Part shown: positions 50,501-60,248 of the stretch, in pieces
Position numbering within the stretch: the first letter of the stretch is position 1
Layout of the letters: each line of letters begins with the position of its first letter
DNA from: Lonicera japonica
Lineage: Eukaryota; Streptophyta; Magnoliopsida; Dipsacales; Caprifoliaceae
DNA: 64,000 nt
Direction of reading: 5' to 3'
NCBI GenBank assembly: GCA_021464415.1
Contig: CM038469.1
Coordinates: 2,458,501-2,522,500, forward strand
The notes under the pieces: model-generated
What the model saw: the letters and a program-made list of their open reading frames with translations, nothing else
Told to the model about the DNA's origin: nothing
The model's database searches: none
Program-made: the position numbers and the translations under genes

Positions 50501-52092
50501 AAGTGGCGGATGCGTTGAGCCGTATAGTTGAGTTCAACCAACAGGCGAATGCGTTCCTTAATGCCATTCTTCGAATCGATAGTCAAGTATCAACTGAAAT
50601 TCGAGGAAAAATAAAAAATGCGCTACCGCAAGATCCAGTTTCCGCTCAACTATTGAAGATGATCGAGAAGGGGAAAACGCGGCAGTTTTGGTTGGACGAC
50701 GGGTTCGTGTTGACAAAGGGAAATCGAGTGTTTGTCCCTCGAGTAGGGGAATTGAGGCGTACTCTAATCCGAGAGTGTCATGATACCTTATGGGCAGGAC
50801 ATCCTGGTCAAGAAAGAACGCTGTCTCTCCTCAAGCAAGGTTACTACTGGCCCCAAATGGAAGATGATGTCGAGAGCTATGTTAGAACTTGCCTCATCTA
50901 TCAACAGGATAAGATCGAACGAAGACAACCAGCAGGGTTATTGGAACCTCTACCCATCCCGGAACGACCATGGGAGAGCATTTCGCTTGATTTTATATCA
51001 GGCCTACCCAAAGTGGGGGACTTGACAACCATCCTCGTGGTCATTGATCGGTTCTCGAAATATGCCACCTTTATTGCGGTTCCGAAGAACACGTCTGGTG
51101 AGGAGACTGCACAATTATTCTTCAAGTATGTGGTTAAATATTGGGGGATCCCTCGAAGCATTGTCAGTGATAGGGACTCACGATTCACGGGAATTTTTTG
51201 GAAGGAACTCTTCAAGGTTCTCGGCTCCAAGTTGTGTATGAGTTCCAGCTACCATCCTCAGTCCAATGGACAAACTGAAACATACAATGCAATGCTTGAG
51301 GAATATCTACGCCACTTTGCCAGTGCAACTCAACGAAATTGGGTTAAATTATTGGATGTGGCTCAATTATGCTTCAATGCCCAGAAGAACTCCGGGACAG
51401 GCAAGAGTGCTTTCGAAATAGTGATGGGACAACAGCCAATCCTTCCTCACACCGCCAACTCGATGCCAACGTCGAAATCCCCTAGAGCCCGCAACTTCTC
51501 TGAAGAATGGAAGCAGAATATTGAGTTGGCTCGTTTGCACCTAGAGAAGGCCACCCATCGAATGAAGAAGTATGCAGATCAGAAAAGGCGACCGTTAGAG
51601 TTCCAAGTAGGAGATCTCGTAATGGTGAAGCTCCTTCCACAAGATAGGAAGTTCTTGAGGGGTCGAGACCCACGCCTTCTGCAAAAATATGAGGGGCCGC
51701 TTCGAATTGTGAAGAAAATCGGGAAAGTGGCTTATCGGATTGAACCCCCTAGCTGGCTGAAGGTTCACCCAGTATTTCATGTCAGCATACTGAAACCATA
51801 TTTTGCTGACACAACCGATCCATCCCTGGGAGAGTCTAGTCGTCCAGGGCTAAAGCAGAGAGCAGAGGGGAAGCAGTCAGTGGAAGCCATCCTGGCTGAT
51901 CGAGTTGTCACAGCTTCTCGCAAACAACACCAAGAGTTCCTTGTCAAATGGGCAGGAAGAGACCCAGAAGAGAACACTTGGGAAAGAGCATCAGACCTAT
52001 CGGCCTTCCAGGACCGGATTACAGCATACCTCAACCAGTTGCCGATGGCGTCAACAACTCTGGTGGGGGAGAATGTACGGGGTGCCTTCTAA
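47491..52092 (+). CDS. Gag-pol polyprotein of the second chromovirus, with disabling changes
   Basis: Domains, numbering from 47506: Gag (about 55-200), a zinc knuckle CYLCHGAHFMANC near 289, protease VDTGATHNYL near 412, RT (about 600-790), RNase H (HTDASD near 895), integrase (HHCC from 1091, core D near 1162, D near 1222, E near 1258) and a chromodomain (about 1459-1510, QEFLVKWAGRDPEENTWE). Two key residues are lost. The RT motif that should read KLDL reads KLYL (codon 49561-49563), removing a catalytic Asp, although YLDD near 748 stays. The integrase finger reads CLIY where the first element has CLVC (codon 50899-50901). Its start is a frameshift relative to the Gag ATG. The stop lies inside the 3' LTR. 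There are no nonsense codons. It is therefore non-autonomous, and movable only in trans. Confidence 0.92.
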   Translation, partial: AYIQDLEEGLQNLQGIPPGGPFGEMMDEMRTEIDQLAQKLTILSMAVANSPVGGGERTKIKVPEPKAFTGVRDARELENFVFDMEQYFRATKVDEEETKISSASMYLSGDAKLWWRNKYNEVQAGECEISTWEDLKKELRDRFLPENTSHNARQELLQTKHSGSIKEYVNAFTTIMLDIHDMNDADRLFFVMIGLQPWAKTELNHRQVKTLTQAISAAESLQDYTTGPKSNVPRSGQTKNAGERKPNSPARPNWRGNTPTRPFTQQNNHKNGNKFTGNFQTGNNGKKPVSPRMCYLCHGAHFMANCPDKQLLSALVARGGGMLPKAPAASGQSYRTQQNHHAEFEEEIEEYEGASLGAYQGQFIHSCNAVTVEEDPRQEGKVEPSSKGKAVVGKSPQRNGLMYVDIKINGKPIQAIVDTGATHNYLASTEVEQLGLILEKRVGRVKAINSAAQPVAGMAKSVLVKVGPYEGRTNFSVVVMDDFKVILGLEFLRETKASVMPSTNSLMMLGKNPCVIPVMTPSSSGKFLSAIQLKKGIKHDNPTFVAALKWDEIQETSGPLPKSIRQVLTEFEDVMPENLPKKLPPRREIDHQIELLPGTKPPVRAAYRMSQPELAELRKQLKELLDAGLVQPAKSPYGAPVLFQKKQDDSLRMCVDYRALNKVTIRNNYPIPLVADCFDQLSRAKIFTKLYLRFGYWQIRIAAGDEGKTTCVTRYGAYEFLVMPFGLTNAPVTFSTLMNQVLRDYLDDFVVVYLDDIVVFSESMEEHEQHLRRVLERLRKHELYLKLSKCSFAQKRIKFLGHIIEQGKVQMDPVKVKVIQEWRAPTNVSELHSFLGLANYYRKFVRNYSSIAMPLTELLKKLKVWDWTMSCEAAFDALKRAMSEDPVLALPDVTKPFEVHTDASDAALGGVLMQEGHPVAYESRKLNDTEKRYSAHEKELLDVVHCLRLWRHYLLGSRFLVKTDNTAVSHFLSQPKLSSKQARWQELLAEFNFWMEYKAGLTNQVADALSRIVEFNQQANAFLNAILRIDSQVSTEIRGKIKNALPQDPVSAQLLKMIEKGKTRQFWLDDGFVLTKGNRVFVPRVGELRRTLIRECHDTLWAGHPGQERTLSLLKQGYYWPQMEDDVESYVRTCLIYQQDKIERRQPAGLLEPLPIPERPWESISLDFISGLPKVGDLTTILVVIDRFSKYATFIAVPKNTSGEETAQLFFKYVVKYWGIPRSIVSDRDSRFTGIFWKELFKVLGSKLCMSSSYHPQSNGQTETYNAMLEEYLRHFASATQRNWVKLLDVAQLCFNAQKNSGTGKSAFEIVMGQQPILPHTANSMPTSKSPRARNFSEEWKQNIELARLHLEKATHRMKKYADQKRRPLEFQVGDLVMVKLLPQDRKFLRGRDPRLLQKYEGPLRIVKKIGKVAYRIEPPSWLKVHPVFHVSILKPYFADTTDPSLGESSRPGLKQRAEGKQSVEAILADRVVTASRKQHQEFLVKWAGRDPEENTWERASDLSAFQDRITAYLNQLPMASTTLVGENVRGAF

Positions 52093-52744
52093 CAACACTC
52101 GTGACCGACACCGACAACACTTCATCAGCACCGTGCTTGCGCCCGAGCGTAGCACGGCCCAACAGGCAATGATCGATTGCGCTTCATCAGCACCGTGCTT
52201 GCGCCCGAGCGTAGCACGGCTCAACAGGCAATGATCGATTGCGCTTCATCAGCACCGTGCACGTGCCCGAGCGCAGCACAACATCTAGTTTTATTATTCT
52301 GTTTAGGTTTCCCTTATGTAAATATTATTGTTTCCATGTAACTAGATTTAGGAATTTTCCTTGTAATTGCATTTCATTTCCTTTGTAATAGTTTTCTTGT
52401 AACTTGTAAGACCCAACGTGCACTGCTACCACTCTGGTATTTTCATTAAGTGGTTATATGTGGGGATAAGACTATCTGCCTCACACCCGAGTTGCCTACC
52501 AGTGCACGTTGTTTAGCACTTGCTTTCAAGCTCTTACTTTCTTTCGAATTGTAATAGCTTTCTATGTAATTTCATTTTCTTGCAATGAAGTAATCTCAAT
52601 TTGCGCTTACGCTCTCTTTCAAATTACTGTTGTTGCATGTTGTTCGTTGATTGTTAATAAAATTCGATCACATTCAACCGTGCTATCGGTTAGCACGGTC
52701 GTTCACGCGGCCTCCTTTGTGCCATCAAAGGACGCCCCGTGACA
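52074..52744 (+). repeat. 3' LTR of the second chromovirus (671 bp)
   Basis: It begins TGTACGGGG (one C lost against the 5' LTR) and ends CCCCGTGACA. The difference in length from the 5' LTR is explained exactly by one extra 62-bp unit minus that base. A polypurine run (GGTGGGGGAGAA) precedes it. The next bases (GTAAAATAGTC) do not repeat the CAACG that flanks the 5' LTR. Confidence 0.93.
52080..52280 (+). repeat. 62-bp tandem repeat within the 3' LTR, three copies
   Basis: Units start CTTCATCAGCACCGTGC at about 52121, 52183 and 52245. The first two are nearly identical, so the extra unit arose recently. Confidence 0.88.
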
Positions 52745-52746
52745 GT

Positions 52747-53420
52747 AAAATAGTCACGATGAATCTTATTTTATAGATCTCGACGAGTAGGTTTCAAATA
52801 TATATTTTTTTTTATCTAATTTTGATTTTTAGATTTAAAGTTATGGTATTTTTAAAATTTTTTTAGATAGAGAAAATAAAGTAAAATAAATTTTAGAAAG
52901 TGTAAAAGTAAAATTAATTTTAAGTTGAATTTTTAAAATTTAGATAAAAAAAAACTTACCAAACATGCCCTTATGGTTTGGATTTTTGAAGGGGTGCAAA
53001 TATCAACCCCATCAAAAGTCCAAACCAACGCCATTCAAATAAAATTTAAAAGTATGTTGAAAAGTGAATTTGGTTTTTGTTTGAGTTTTTTTTCAACCAA
53101 CTAAAAAATCTCATAATTTTTTTTTCAAAAAATAGTCACGATGAATCTTATTTTATAGATCTCGACAAGTAGGTTTCAAATATATATTTTTTATCTAATT
53201 TTGATTTTTAGATTTAAAGTTATGGTATTTTTAAAATATTTTTAGATAGAGAAAATAAAATAAAATAAATTTTAGAAAGTGTAAAAGTAAAATTGATTTT
53301 AAGTTAAATTTTTAAAATTTAGATAAAAAAAAAACTTACCAAACATGCCCTTATGGTTTGGATTTTTGAAGGGGTGCAAATATCAACCCCATCAAAAGTC
53401 CAAACCAACGCCATTCAAAT
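52747..53420. repeat. Host tandem-repeat units U2 (partial) and U3 (complete)
   Basis: U2 starts mid-unit at AAAATAGTCACGATGAATC directly after the 3' LTR and ends CCAACGCCATTCAAAT. U3 (53041-53420) starts AAAATTTAAAAGTATGTTG and ends the same way. Identity to U1 is very high by eye. All open frames here are repeat artefacts. Confidence 0.87.
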
Positions 53421-53995
53421 TGGATCAGGTCAGAAACGGGTCGGGTATGACCATTTACAGCCCTAGTGTAAAAGCGCCCAATTTTGAAAATTTTACTCTG
53501 CACGAAGGAGAGTGCTTCTCGTTTTTCGAGCGACAAAGTTCAGCATCCGTAGAAGCGTAGACCAACGTTTTCAGAATCAGAGAGAGGAGACATCGGGAAA
53601 AAAAAGGAAGGCTCGAGACAATTAATCGTTTCGATCAGTCGCGCAGAGTTTCGCGAATCTCATCTTCTTCCTACGTTTCTTCTTCTGTTATTCTGATTCT
53701 GCTGTGGCTCTGAAGTATGCATCCTTCCCCTTTATTAAGCTATCTATAATGTTCATTTATATAGTTTATGTTACTATTTGATGCTTAGATGAATTCAGGG
53801 CCAGTGTTATGAAATATATTTTTCTTCCTCTATCACCCCACTTGTTTGATTAATTTCCCGAGAGAGACTAATGTTTCTTCTGATTCTATTTGTACCGAGA
53901 ATTCAAATCATGTTCTAACTTGGATTTGGATTTTGTTGAAGAACTCGTATTCTTACTGAAACCCAAATGGTAAAATTTGTTAATGCAAACTATTA
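53421..53995 (+). promoter_or_regulatory. Probable TRM61 promoter and 5' UTR exon
   Basis: The first coding exon of TRM61 has an acceptor (ACATGTAG) 19 bases before its ATG, so a non-coding exon lies upstream. A C/T-rich leader ending CTCTGAA|GTATGCATC at 53715 is the best donor. The chromovirus 3' LTR ends about 0.7-0.9 kb upstream of this, close enough to influence expression. No TATA box is obvious. Confidence 0.5.
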
Positions 53996-54539
53996 GGCCT
54001 CGTTCACTTGCCACTTAATTTGCTACTTAAATCTGAAAACTTAAAATTTTCAGATTTAAGTTGTTGTAAAAGTTGTTCACTAACTAAAAAATTAAGTGGC
54101 CACTTAATTTTTACCACTTAAAACTTAAAATTTTCATCCAAAAAATTAAGTGGCAAAGTTGCTTAAATCTGAAACTTAATTTTAAAGAGTAAAAAAAGAC
54201 CATTTTACCCTCCCTCTCCATCAAATTACTTCAGCCCCAGTTAGGTCACGCCCTTTCTCCATCTCCCGCGCCGCTCGTCCGTCTCACGCATCGTCGCCGT
54301 CTCTCCATCTCCGGTGAGATCTCTCTCTCGCTCTATCTTTAACACACACACGCGCACGTTCTTTCTCTTCGTCTTTAATAAGGGCAAAATGGTCATAATA
54401 AAAAAAATTCAGATTTCAGATGTATTATATTATTTTTTCAGAAACATTTTTCAGACGTAAACAAACAGCTTTTTCAGTTTTCAGTTTTCAGTTTTCAGTT
54501 TTCAGATTTCAGTTTTCAGTTTTTTTACTAAACGGCACC
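53996..54539. mobile_element. MITE with TTA target duplication in TRM61 intron 1, with CpG-rich core
   Basis: The left end GGCCTCGTTCACTTGCC and the reverse complement of the right end (GGTGCCGTTTAGTAAA) are imperfect inverted repeats, with TTA on both sides (53993-53995 and 54540-54542), as for PIF/Harbinger (Tourist) elements. A second inverted pair, GACCATTTTACCCT and AGGGCAAAATGGTC, brackets a CpG-rich core (about 54240-54370) unlike the AT-rich arms. Confidence 0.68.
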
Positions 54540-54795
54540 TTAGTGTCCACAACAGAGGCATCTTTTGTGTTCTTCCCATAATAGCTGTTTAAATGTCTCA
54601 AGACTTTTAATGCTTTTCCAGATTTGCATGTTTAATTATATAAGGAATTAAAAGAAGTTTCTTTGCAATGGCACCTTTTAGATTGCATTACTTCAATTCT
54701 TCTTAAGATTTTGTTAAACTCTCTATTTCATTAATTTGATTAATTTCCCCACCCCTTTTGCCTCTCTTACATGTAGTATACACGGAAAATCAATC

Positions 54796-56715
54796 ATGCT
54801 GCCCACTGATCCTGCAAAGAAAATATCATTTCACAATCACATTAGTGATGGTGATTTGGTTATTGTATACGAGAAACATGATACCATGAAGGCTGTTAAA
54901 GTTTGTGAGAAGTCAGTTCTTCAAAACCGTTTCGGCGTATTTAAGCATTTAGAATGGATAGGGAAACCCTTTGGCTCCAAAGTGTTCAGCAACAAGGGTG
55001 GATTTGTTTACTTGTTAGCTCCAACTCCTGAGCTATGGACTCTTGCTCTAAACCACAGAACTCAGATACTTTATCTTGCTGATATTAGCTTTGTTGTTAT
55101 GTATTTGGAAATAGTTCCTGGTTGTTTGGTTCTTGAGTCGGGCACTGGAAGCGGGTCTTTGACTACCTCACTTGCAAGGGCTGTAGCTCCCAAAGGACAT
55201 GTCTATACATTTGACTTCCATGAACAAAGGGCTTTGTCGGCTAGGTAATATATCAAGAACAGGACATAACTTGTGTTTTAATTTGGTATCCTATCAGATC
55301 TGAAAGTTGAAAATTAATTTGGTATCCTATCAGTTGGAGTATTACATCTTTAAAGACATGATTGGCGCTCTTAGTTTGATACTTTGGCTTGATTCAATTC
55401 CGATTTTGTTCTATCATATCAGACGGGTACCTGAGGTTCAACAAGGTGTCATAAACCAGTAACACACTATTCATGGATAATAACTTAATAAGTTATTAAT
55501 CAGGTTCAAGAAGTTTTTCATGCTTACAGCTCAGGAACTTGTTCTGTGTTACGGATCGTACTTTACATGTGGCTAAATTATTGCCTTCAATATGTACGAA
55601 AGTTATTTTCTAAGTGGTCTACGTGCCAAAAGACTAGTAATGTTGCTTAAATTTTATGGATCGATACTACTCCCTTCGTCCCAAATTATGAGTTCAATAT
55701 TTCTTGTCGGGATGTAAACTGAGACTTGTCTTTCCAAGAACATAATCAACGTACCAAAACTCGTGATAGGAAACAAGTTTTGTTTAAAATCATTGATTGT
55801 GATGAGATTAGTGGATTCTTGAGAAATGTGAAAGTTAAAGGTGGACTCTTAATTAGGGACATATGGAGTACCCTTTTCGTAGTAACAATATGTTTGTGTC
55901 CTCAAACTGAAATGGAGTTAAGCCGTTGCTACTTGGCGTAAGTAAATACTGAATATTAGCTTTATCATACTATTCTACTTTGTCCTATGACTGTCGCTTG
56001 CCCTGTAATAGGAAATTACATCTAACCAGTCGTAATCGGTTGCTTAAAGCAATAAGACAAGGGTGCACTTTTATGGACTCAGAACACACAGACACATCAT
56101 TCTTTATAGTTAATGAGATAACTTATATATATACACTTGATACAGGGAAGACTTCGAGAGGACAGGAGTAAGCAGTTTAGTGACGGTGGGTGTAAGAGAT
56201 ATTCAGGGTGAGGGGTTTCCTGATGATTTGTTGGGGCTTGCAGATGCTGTCTTTCTGGACCTGCCTCAGCCTTGGCTGGCCATTCCTTCTGCTGGCAAAA
56301 TGTTGAAACAAGATGGAATTTTGTGTTCTTTCTCACCCTGCATTGAGCAAGTTCAACGTTCATCCGAAACTCTTAGTTACAACTTTACTGGTAAACATTT
56401 CTTCAACAAACTCTGCCCTTTTCGAATTTCTTTTTTTTTCCCTTCTCCGTTCATGTGTATAAATATTGTGTAGATATAAGAACATTTGAGGTATTGCTAC
56501 GCACATATGAAGTTCGAGAAGGGAAAATGGGGAGCTTCCAAGTTGAAGAAGGCAGTTCTGTTGGGTCCCTTCGTTGCAAGAGGAAGAAGCCTTCAAGTGG
56601 AGCAAGTGATGGGCAGGAAAGTGGTTGTCCTCCAATGGTGATGGCTAGGCCATCCAATGAGGCAAGAGGACACACTGGTTACTTAACATTTGCTAGGCTC
56701 AAGTGTGTCACCTGA
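54796..56715 (+). CDS. TRM61: tRNA (adenine58-N1)-methyltransferase catalytic subunit, three coding exons, 311 aa
   Basis: TRM61 with TRM6 forms the nuclear enzyme that uses S-adenosylmethionine to make m1A58 in the T loop of tRNAs, including initiator tRNA. Coding exons: 54796-55244, 56146-56390, 56474-56715; phases match and the CDS is 936 nt, stop TGA. The N-terminal domain (DGDLVIVYEKHD) is followed by the SAM-binding motif VLESGTGSGSLTTSLARAV, the acidic FDFHEQRA strand and the DLPQPW active-site motif, then the conserved end DIRTFEVLLRTYEVREGKM and GHTGYLTFARLK. Length and order fit the family. The ATG (MLPTDPAKKISF) is the first in its exon, 19 bases after a splice acceptor. Intron 1 carries a MITE and intron 2 a Stowaway element; neither disturbs splice sites. 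Confidence 0.93.
55670..55868. mobile_element. Stowaway-like MITE in intron 2 of TRM61
   Basis: It starts CTCCCTTCGTCCCAAATTAT and ends TTAATTAGGGACATATGGAG, with TA on both sides. Interior matches the element in CRK-A intron 4. Confidence 0.78.
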
Positions 56716-57880
56716 ACCCTTCGTATTACTCGTTGGAGAAGGTTGTTTCGATTGTTTGTTTCATCTGGTTCTAATATCAACTCCAGAAGTAGTTTTGAAT
56801 GAGCTGAATTATTAAACAAATTTTGTTTCTCACGTTTAGAATTCAATAAACTAAAGTAATATCTTCAGTTTCTATGTGTTCTAGAGAGTCCGGCCAGAGC
56901 TCGTCTTTGCGATATCACCATATCATTATTAGACGTGCGTGCAAAACTGAGTGCATCATTTATTCAATTATCATGCTCGTACTTGCCTCATTTTTGCTAT
57001 TAAATCTGCAAATTATCTTTTTTTTTTTTTTATAAAACTCTAGTCAGGGTTATTGACAAATTTACAAATAAATTTAAGTAAGCTACACAAGTAGAGGTAA
57101 CATTGAGAATCAAACTTGCAACTTCTACAGTGAAATGTGAAGGCCGGTAGGGATAGCAACTAGCTAGTAGCTAGCGGGAAGCTGTGTTTCTTTTATAAAA
57201 AATCCCGAACCCACCCGCATTGATCTGTCTGAACGTCAGCTCTGCAGCTGGTCTACTAGCAAGCTAAGTAGGTCCACTACTGCCTAGCTGTAACTACTAA
57301 TTACATGACATTATAAAGGTATTTAAAGGACAAAAACACCATATGTGAGTGGGGTAGAGTAAAATAGGTTAAATCCACGTGAACCTAAATCCAGAACCAG
57401 ATTTTTATTTTAGAACCCATATTCACGCCAATTCTTAAAAAGGGCTCCATTATGATTGGGTCGGGTCAAAACCCTTAAGATTGGGCCTTTTTGCCATTTG
57501 TGCCGGCATTGAGCAAAAGTTCTTTGGCACCAAACAATTTGTAGATAAATCTAAACAACAGGTATAGTCACAACCAAAGCATGTCAGCAAACATATGTGG
57601 ATTAATCTAAAAAAACAGGTATCAGACCAAAAAAATAATAATCTAACAATAGGTATAGTCACAAACAAACCAAGGCAGCAAACATTTGTAGATTAATCTA
57701 AACCACAGGTATAGTCCCAACAAAACCGAAATAAGGACATAGCAAACAATTTATCATCTACACCAAATTTAAGCTAAAAGCGTCAAACAAACTCAAATAG
57801 TTAATAAGGTTGAAGATACTCCAAGTATTACAACATGAGAATATATTGTAATCATCTCAAACAAAAGCAAAACCAAGCAC
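56716..57880. other. Intergenic region between convergent TRM61 and MYB genes
   Basis: It should hold both 3' UTRs. At about 57538-57725 there are four imperfect repeats of 50-60 bp built from GTAGATTAATCTAAA, CACAGGTATAGTC and GCAGCAAACAT motifs. Nothing else is recognised. Confidence 0.6.
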
Positions 57881-58414
57881 TCACATAATATCTTGATAGA
57901 GCAGCTCAAAAAAGTCCATCTCCCTCTTCACCTCAAACTGCACCTGATTAGCACCCAGTTGATCAACCGGCAACTCAAATCCTGCATTTCCCTCATCAAC
58001 CACATAATGATAACTCTTATCATCAACAGCTTTTCCATCGTAAGCAAATATTGCATCTTTTTCATAATCATCTGTCGGCACTGGATCTTCAGGCTCAACA
58101 TTTGAGCTTTCGACGTGAAGTTCTTCCCTCATCATGGTATCATGCCCTTCTTTACTGGAATCCGAGATCGGGTTTTCTTCCTCGAGAATTGTAGTTGAAA
58201 TTGTGCTTTGGATATAGATTTGTAGAGGAGAGATATATTTCGGATTTGGGCTTCTTCTTGTGGAGAATTGCCTTCTTTTTGTTGCATTCCAATGGTTCTT
58301 TATGGTGTTTTCACTCCTTCCTGGTATCCTCTTTGCAATTTCTGCCCATTTGTTTCCCATCTCTTTATGGGCCTCAATTAGTATCCTATCTTCTTCCTCT
58401 GACCATGTATCTTT
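57881..58414 (-). CDS. R2R3-MYB transcription factor, 3' exon only (R3 repeat and C terminus), MYB98-like
   Basis: The 178-codon exon begins after acceptor TTTGCAG with KDTWSEEEDRILIEAH and contains a complete R3 repeat with its three regularly spaced aromatic/Trp positions (KWAEIAKRIPGRSENTIKNH, then WNATKRRQ). The WNATKRR ending is typical of the MYB98/MYB64/MYB118 group, known for roles in female gametophyte and seed development. The C-terminal half is acidic and may activate transcription. The R2 repeat should lie in an upstream exon on the minus strand, above 58414. I do not see an R2 sequence up to 59627, where a retroelement begins, so the gene is either split by a very long intron or truncated. 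Confidence 0.82.
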   Translation of the reverse strand, partial: KDTWSEEEDRILIEAHKEMGNKWAEIAKRIPGRSENTIKNHWNATKRRQFSTRRSPNPKYISPLQIYIQSTISTTILEEENPISDSSKEGHDTMMREELHVESSNVEPEDPVPTDDYEKDAIFAYDGKAVDDKSYHYVVDEGNAGFELPVDQLGANQVQFEVKREMDFFELLYQDIM

Positions 58415-59627
58415 CTGCAAATTTTACCAAGCAAATGAACTATCATGTGTAGTGGAAAATCCGAGGATTCATTGCAAAAAATTTTACACGGACTAGAGAT
58501 AGAAACTCAAAGTAAGGATTTAGGAGAACAATGGTAGACTTACAAGGTATTCTTATCATTTATTATTACCGGTATGTATTACATGAATTGTACCTTTACA
58601 AGATACAATAAGAATTCAACCTATTTAATGCACTTGGTAAGATTACGCGGTAAAAATTGTAGATAAGAAAAGCATTTTCCAATTATTTATCGTGGAGCAG
58701 TCACTAATTAATACAATTCCAGTCCCAATTTTGATCTCCAAGATTATTGTTTATTGTGGAGCGGTCACTAACATTAAGGGGGTGTTTGTTTTACCTTTGA
58801 ATGCTTAGTGGGAGAGTTTTAACTATTCAGAGGTGTAATAAGCTGATTTTTTAAAATTATTAAGAGGTTAATGGCTAATTTTTTTTAATGACTAAGCATT
58901 TAGCTTCAAGAGGCATCAGCTTCACTGAATGCTTAATGCAGAATTTACACCATTGTTGTATTCAAACACTTAATATTCAGATTAAAAAATAAACATCATT
59001 TTTAGAACTTGGATTCAGCACACATCATTTAATAATCAACATTCAACAATCAAGGTAAAAAAAAAAACGCACTATATAAATTAATAAAAAAGGGTTATGA
59101 CATAAGTAGTACATATAGCTTCAACCAAACCGTGTAGTTAAACCGGCAACTAATCGAACTATGCATTTAAATTGGCAACCTAACGGACCTTTTGGTTTTA
59201 CAACTAAGTTTAACCAACAAAACACTAAATGGTTAAATTCAACGTATAATTGCTCCCATTTGGTAGACAAAGCATATAAGATGGTTTTGAAACCATAAAT
59301 TTGGTGTAATAATTGTCGAGGGTTACTTTCAATTTATTTATAGATAACTTACGTACTTAAAAGAGCATGTTTTCAATAATCTTTCCGTCTCAAATTGACG
59401 ATCTCATTTTTTTCTTTAGATGTTTAAAATTGATAGTCCAATTTCTTTTTAGAACATAACTAATGACGATAAAAACTAGTTCTTTCTTTTTCTTTTTTCT
59501 TTTAAACAAATAAGAGTTAAGTGAGACTATTAATTTGAAACAAAAAGATAACTTTTAAGTGCATTAATTGTGTTTACTAAAAAATTAAGTCGTACTCTTC
59601 CCAAGATGAGGGAATTTTAGACAAACA
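58415..59627. other. Region upstream of the MYB exon: intron or intergenic
   Basis: AT-rich, no R2-MYB exon seen. A MITE-like start (GGGGGTGTTTGTTTTACC near 58778) and a decayed Stowaway-like stretch (TTCCGTCTCAAATTGACG near 59383, with GAGACTATTAATTTGAAAC near 59523) are visible but not clean. Confidence 0.45.
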
Positions 59628-60248
59628 TGTACAAGTGACCCCAAAAATAGAAAAAACATTAATGGGCCCCTGATTGGGCTATAGGCTCAACATTTCAGAC
59701 AAGCTAGGTCTACCATTGAAGAATCAATTTAGAGGCTCGTCCCAAAAGACTAAATACCGAGCTACACCGAGATGGTCCACGCCAGCTGAAATGATTGATG
59801 TTTGGACATGATGGTTATTGTGACATGGCGTATTGGTCGAGATGGTCGCAATGACGTGGAAAGATTTCTTTTGTAGTGTGAATAAGGCTAATCCATATTA
59901 GGTACTATGGATAAGGATGAAGACGCATGTAAAGTGCTAGGGTAGAGCCAAAGTTTACCATTTTTTAGTTTTTTACTATTTACCCTAATAGTGAATTGTA
60001 AACCTTAATTATATACCTATAAATAAAAAGGGTAAAGCACATTACAAGAGTCCTGAATCCTAGATAACTAACTCTAGAGAGAGAAAGAGTAAATATACCT
60101 ACTCACAGAGGGTGGAGGTACTATCGGTTGACGGCCAAATCAACCAAAGAACCCTCTCGTCAATAAATCTCTGGTCTTTGATTCTGTTCACTTTGGTCCT
60201 TACCTGTACACACTATGCTTTTATCTTACTTTGTTGGGAGACCTAACA
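59628..60248 (+). repeat. Probable 5' LTR of a degenerate Tat-type Ty3 element
   Basis: It ends ...GAGACCTAACA just before a primer-site-like stretch (TTTGGCACCG, then GGTGCCATTTATGGGAA). A TATA box (CCTATAAATA) lies near 60016 with a transcribed-looking leader after it. The start TGTACAAGTGACCCC is the most LTR-like candidate but is not backed by a second LTR, since the 3' LTR is not in the window. Confidence 0.5.

Noticed and set aside
52080..52234. Overlapping ORFs in the 3' LTR
   Set aside because: They come from the 62-bp tandem units and the trailing pol sequence read in other frames.
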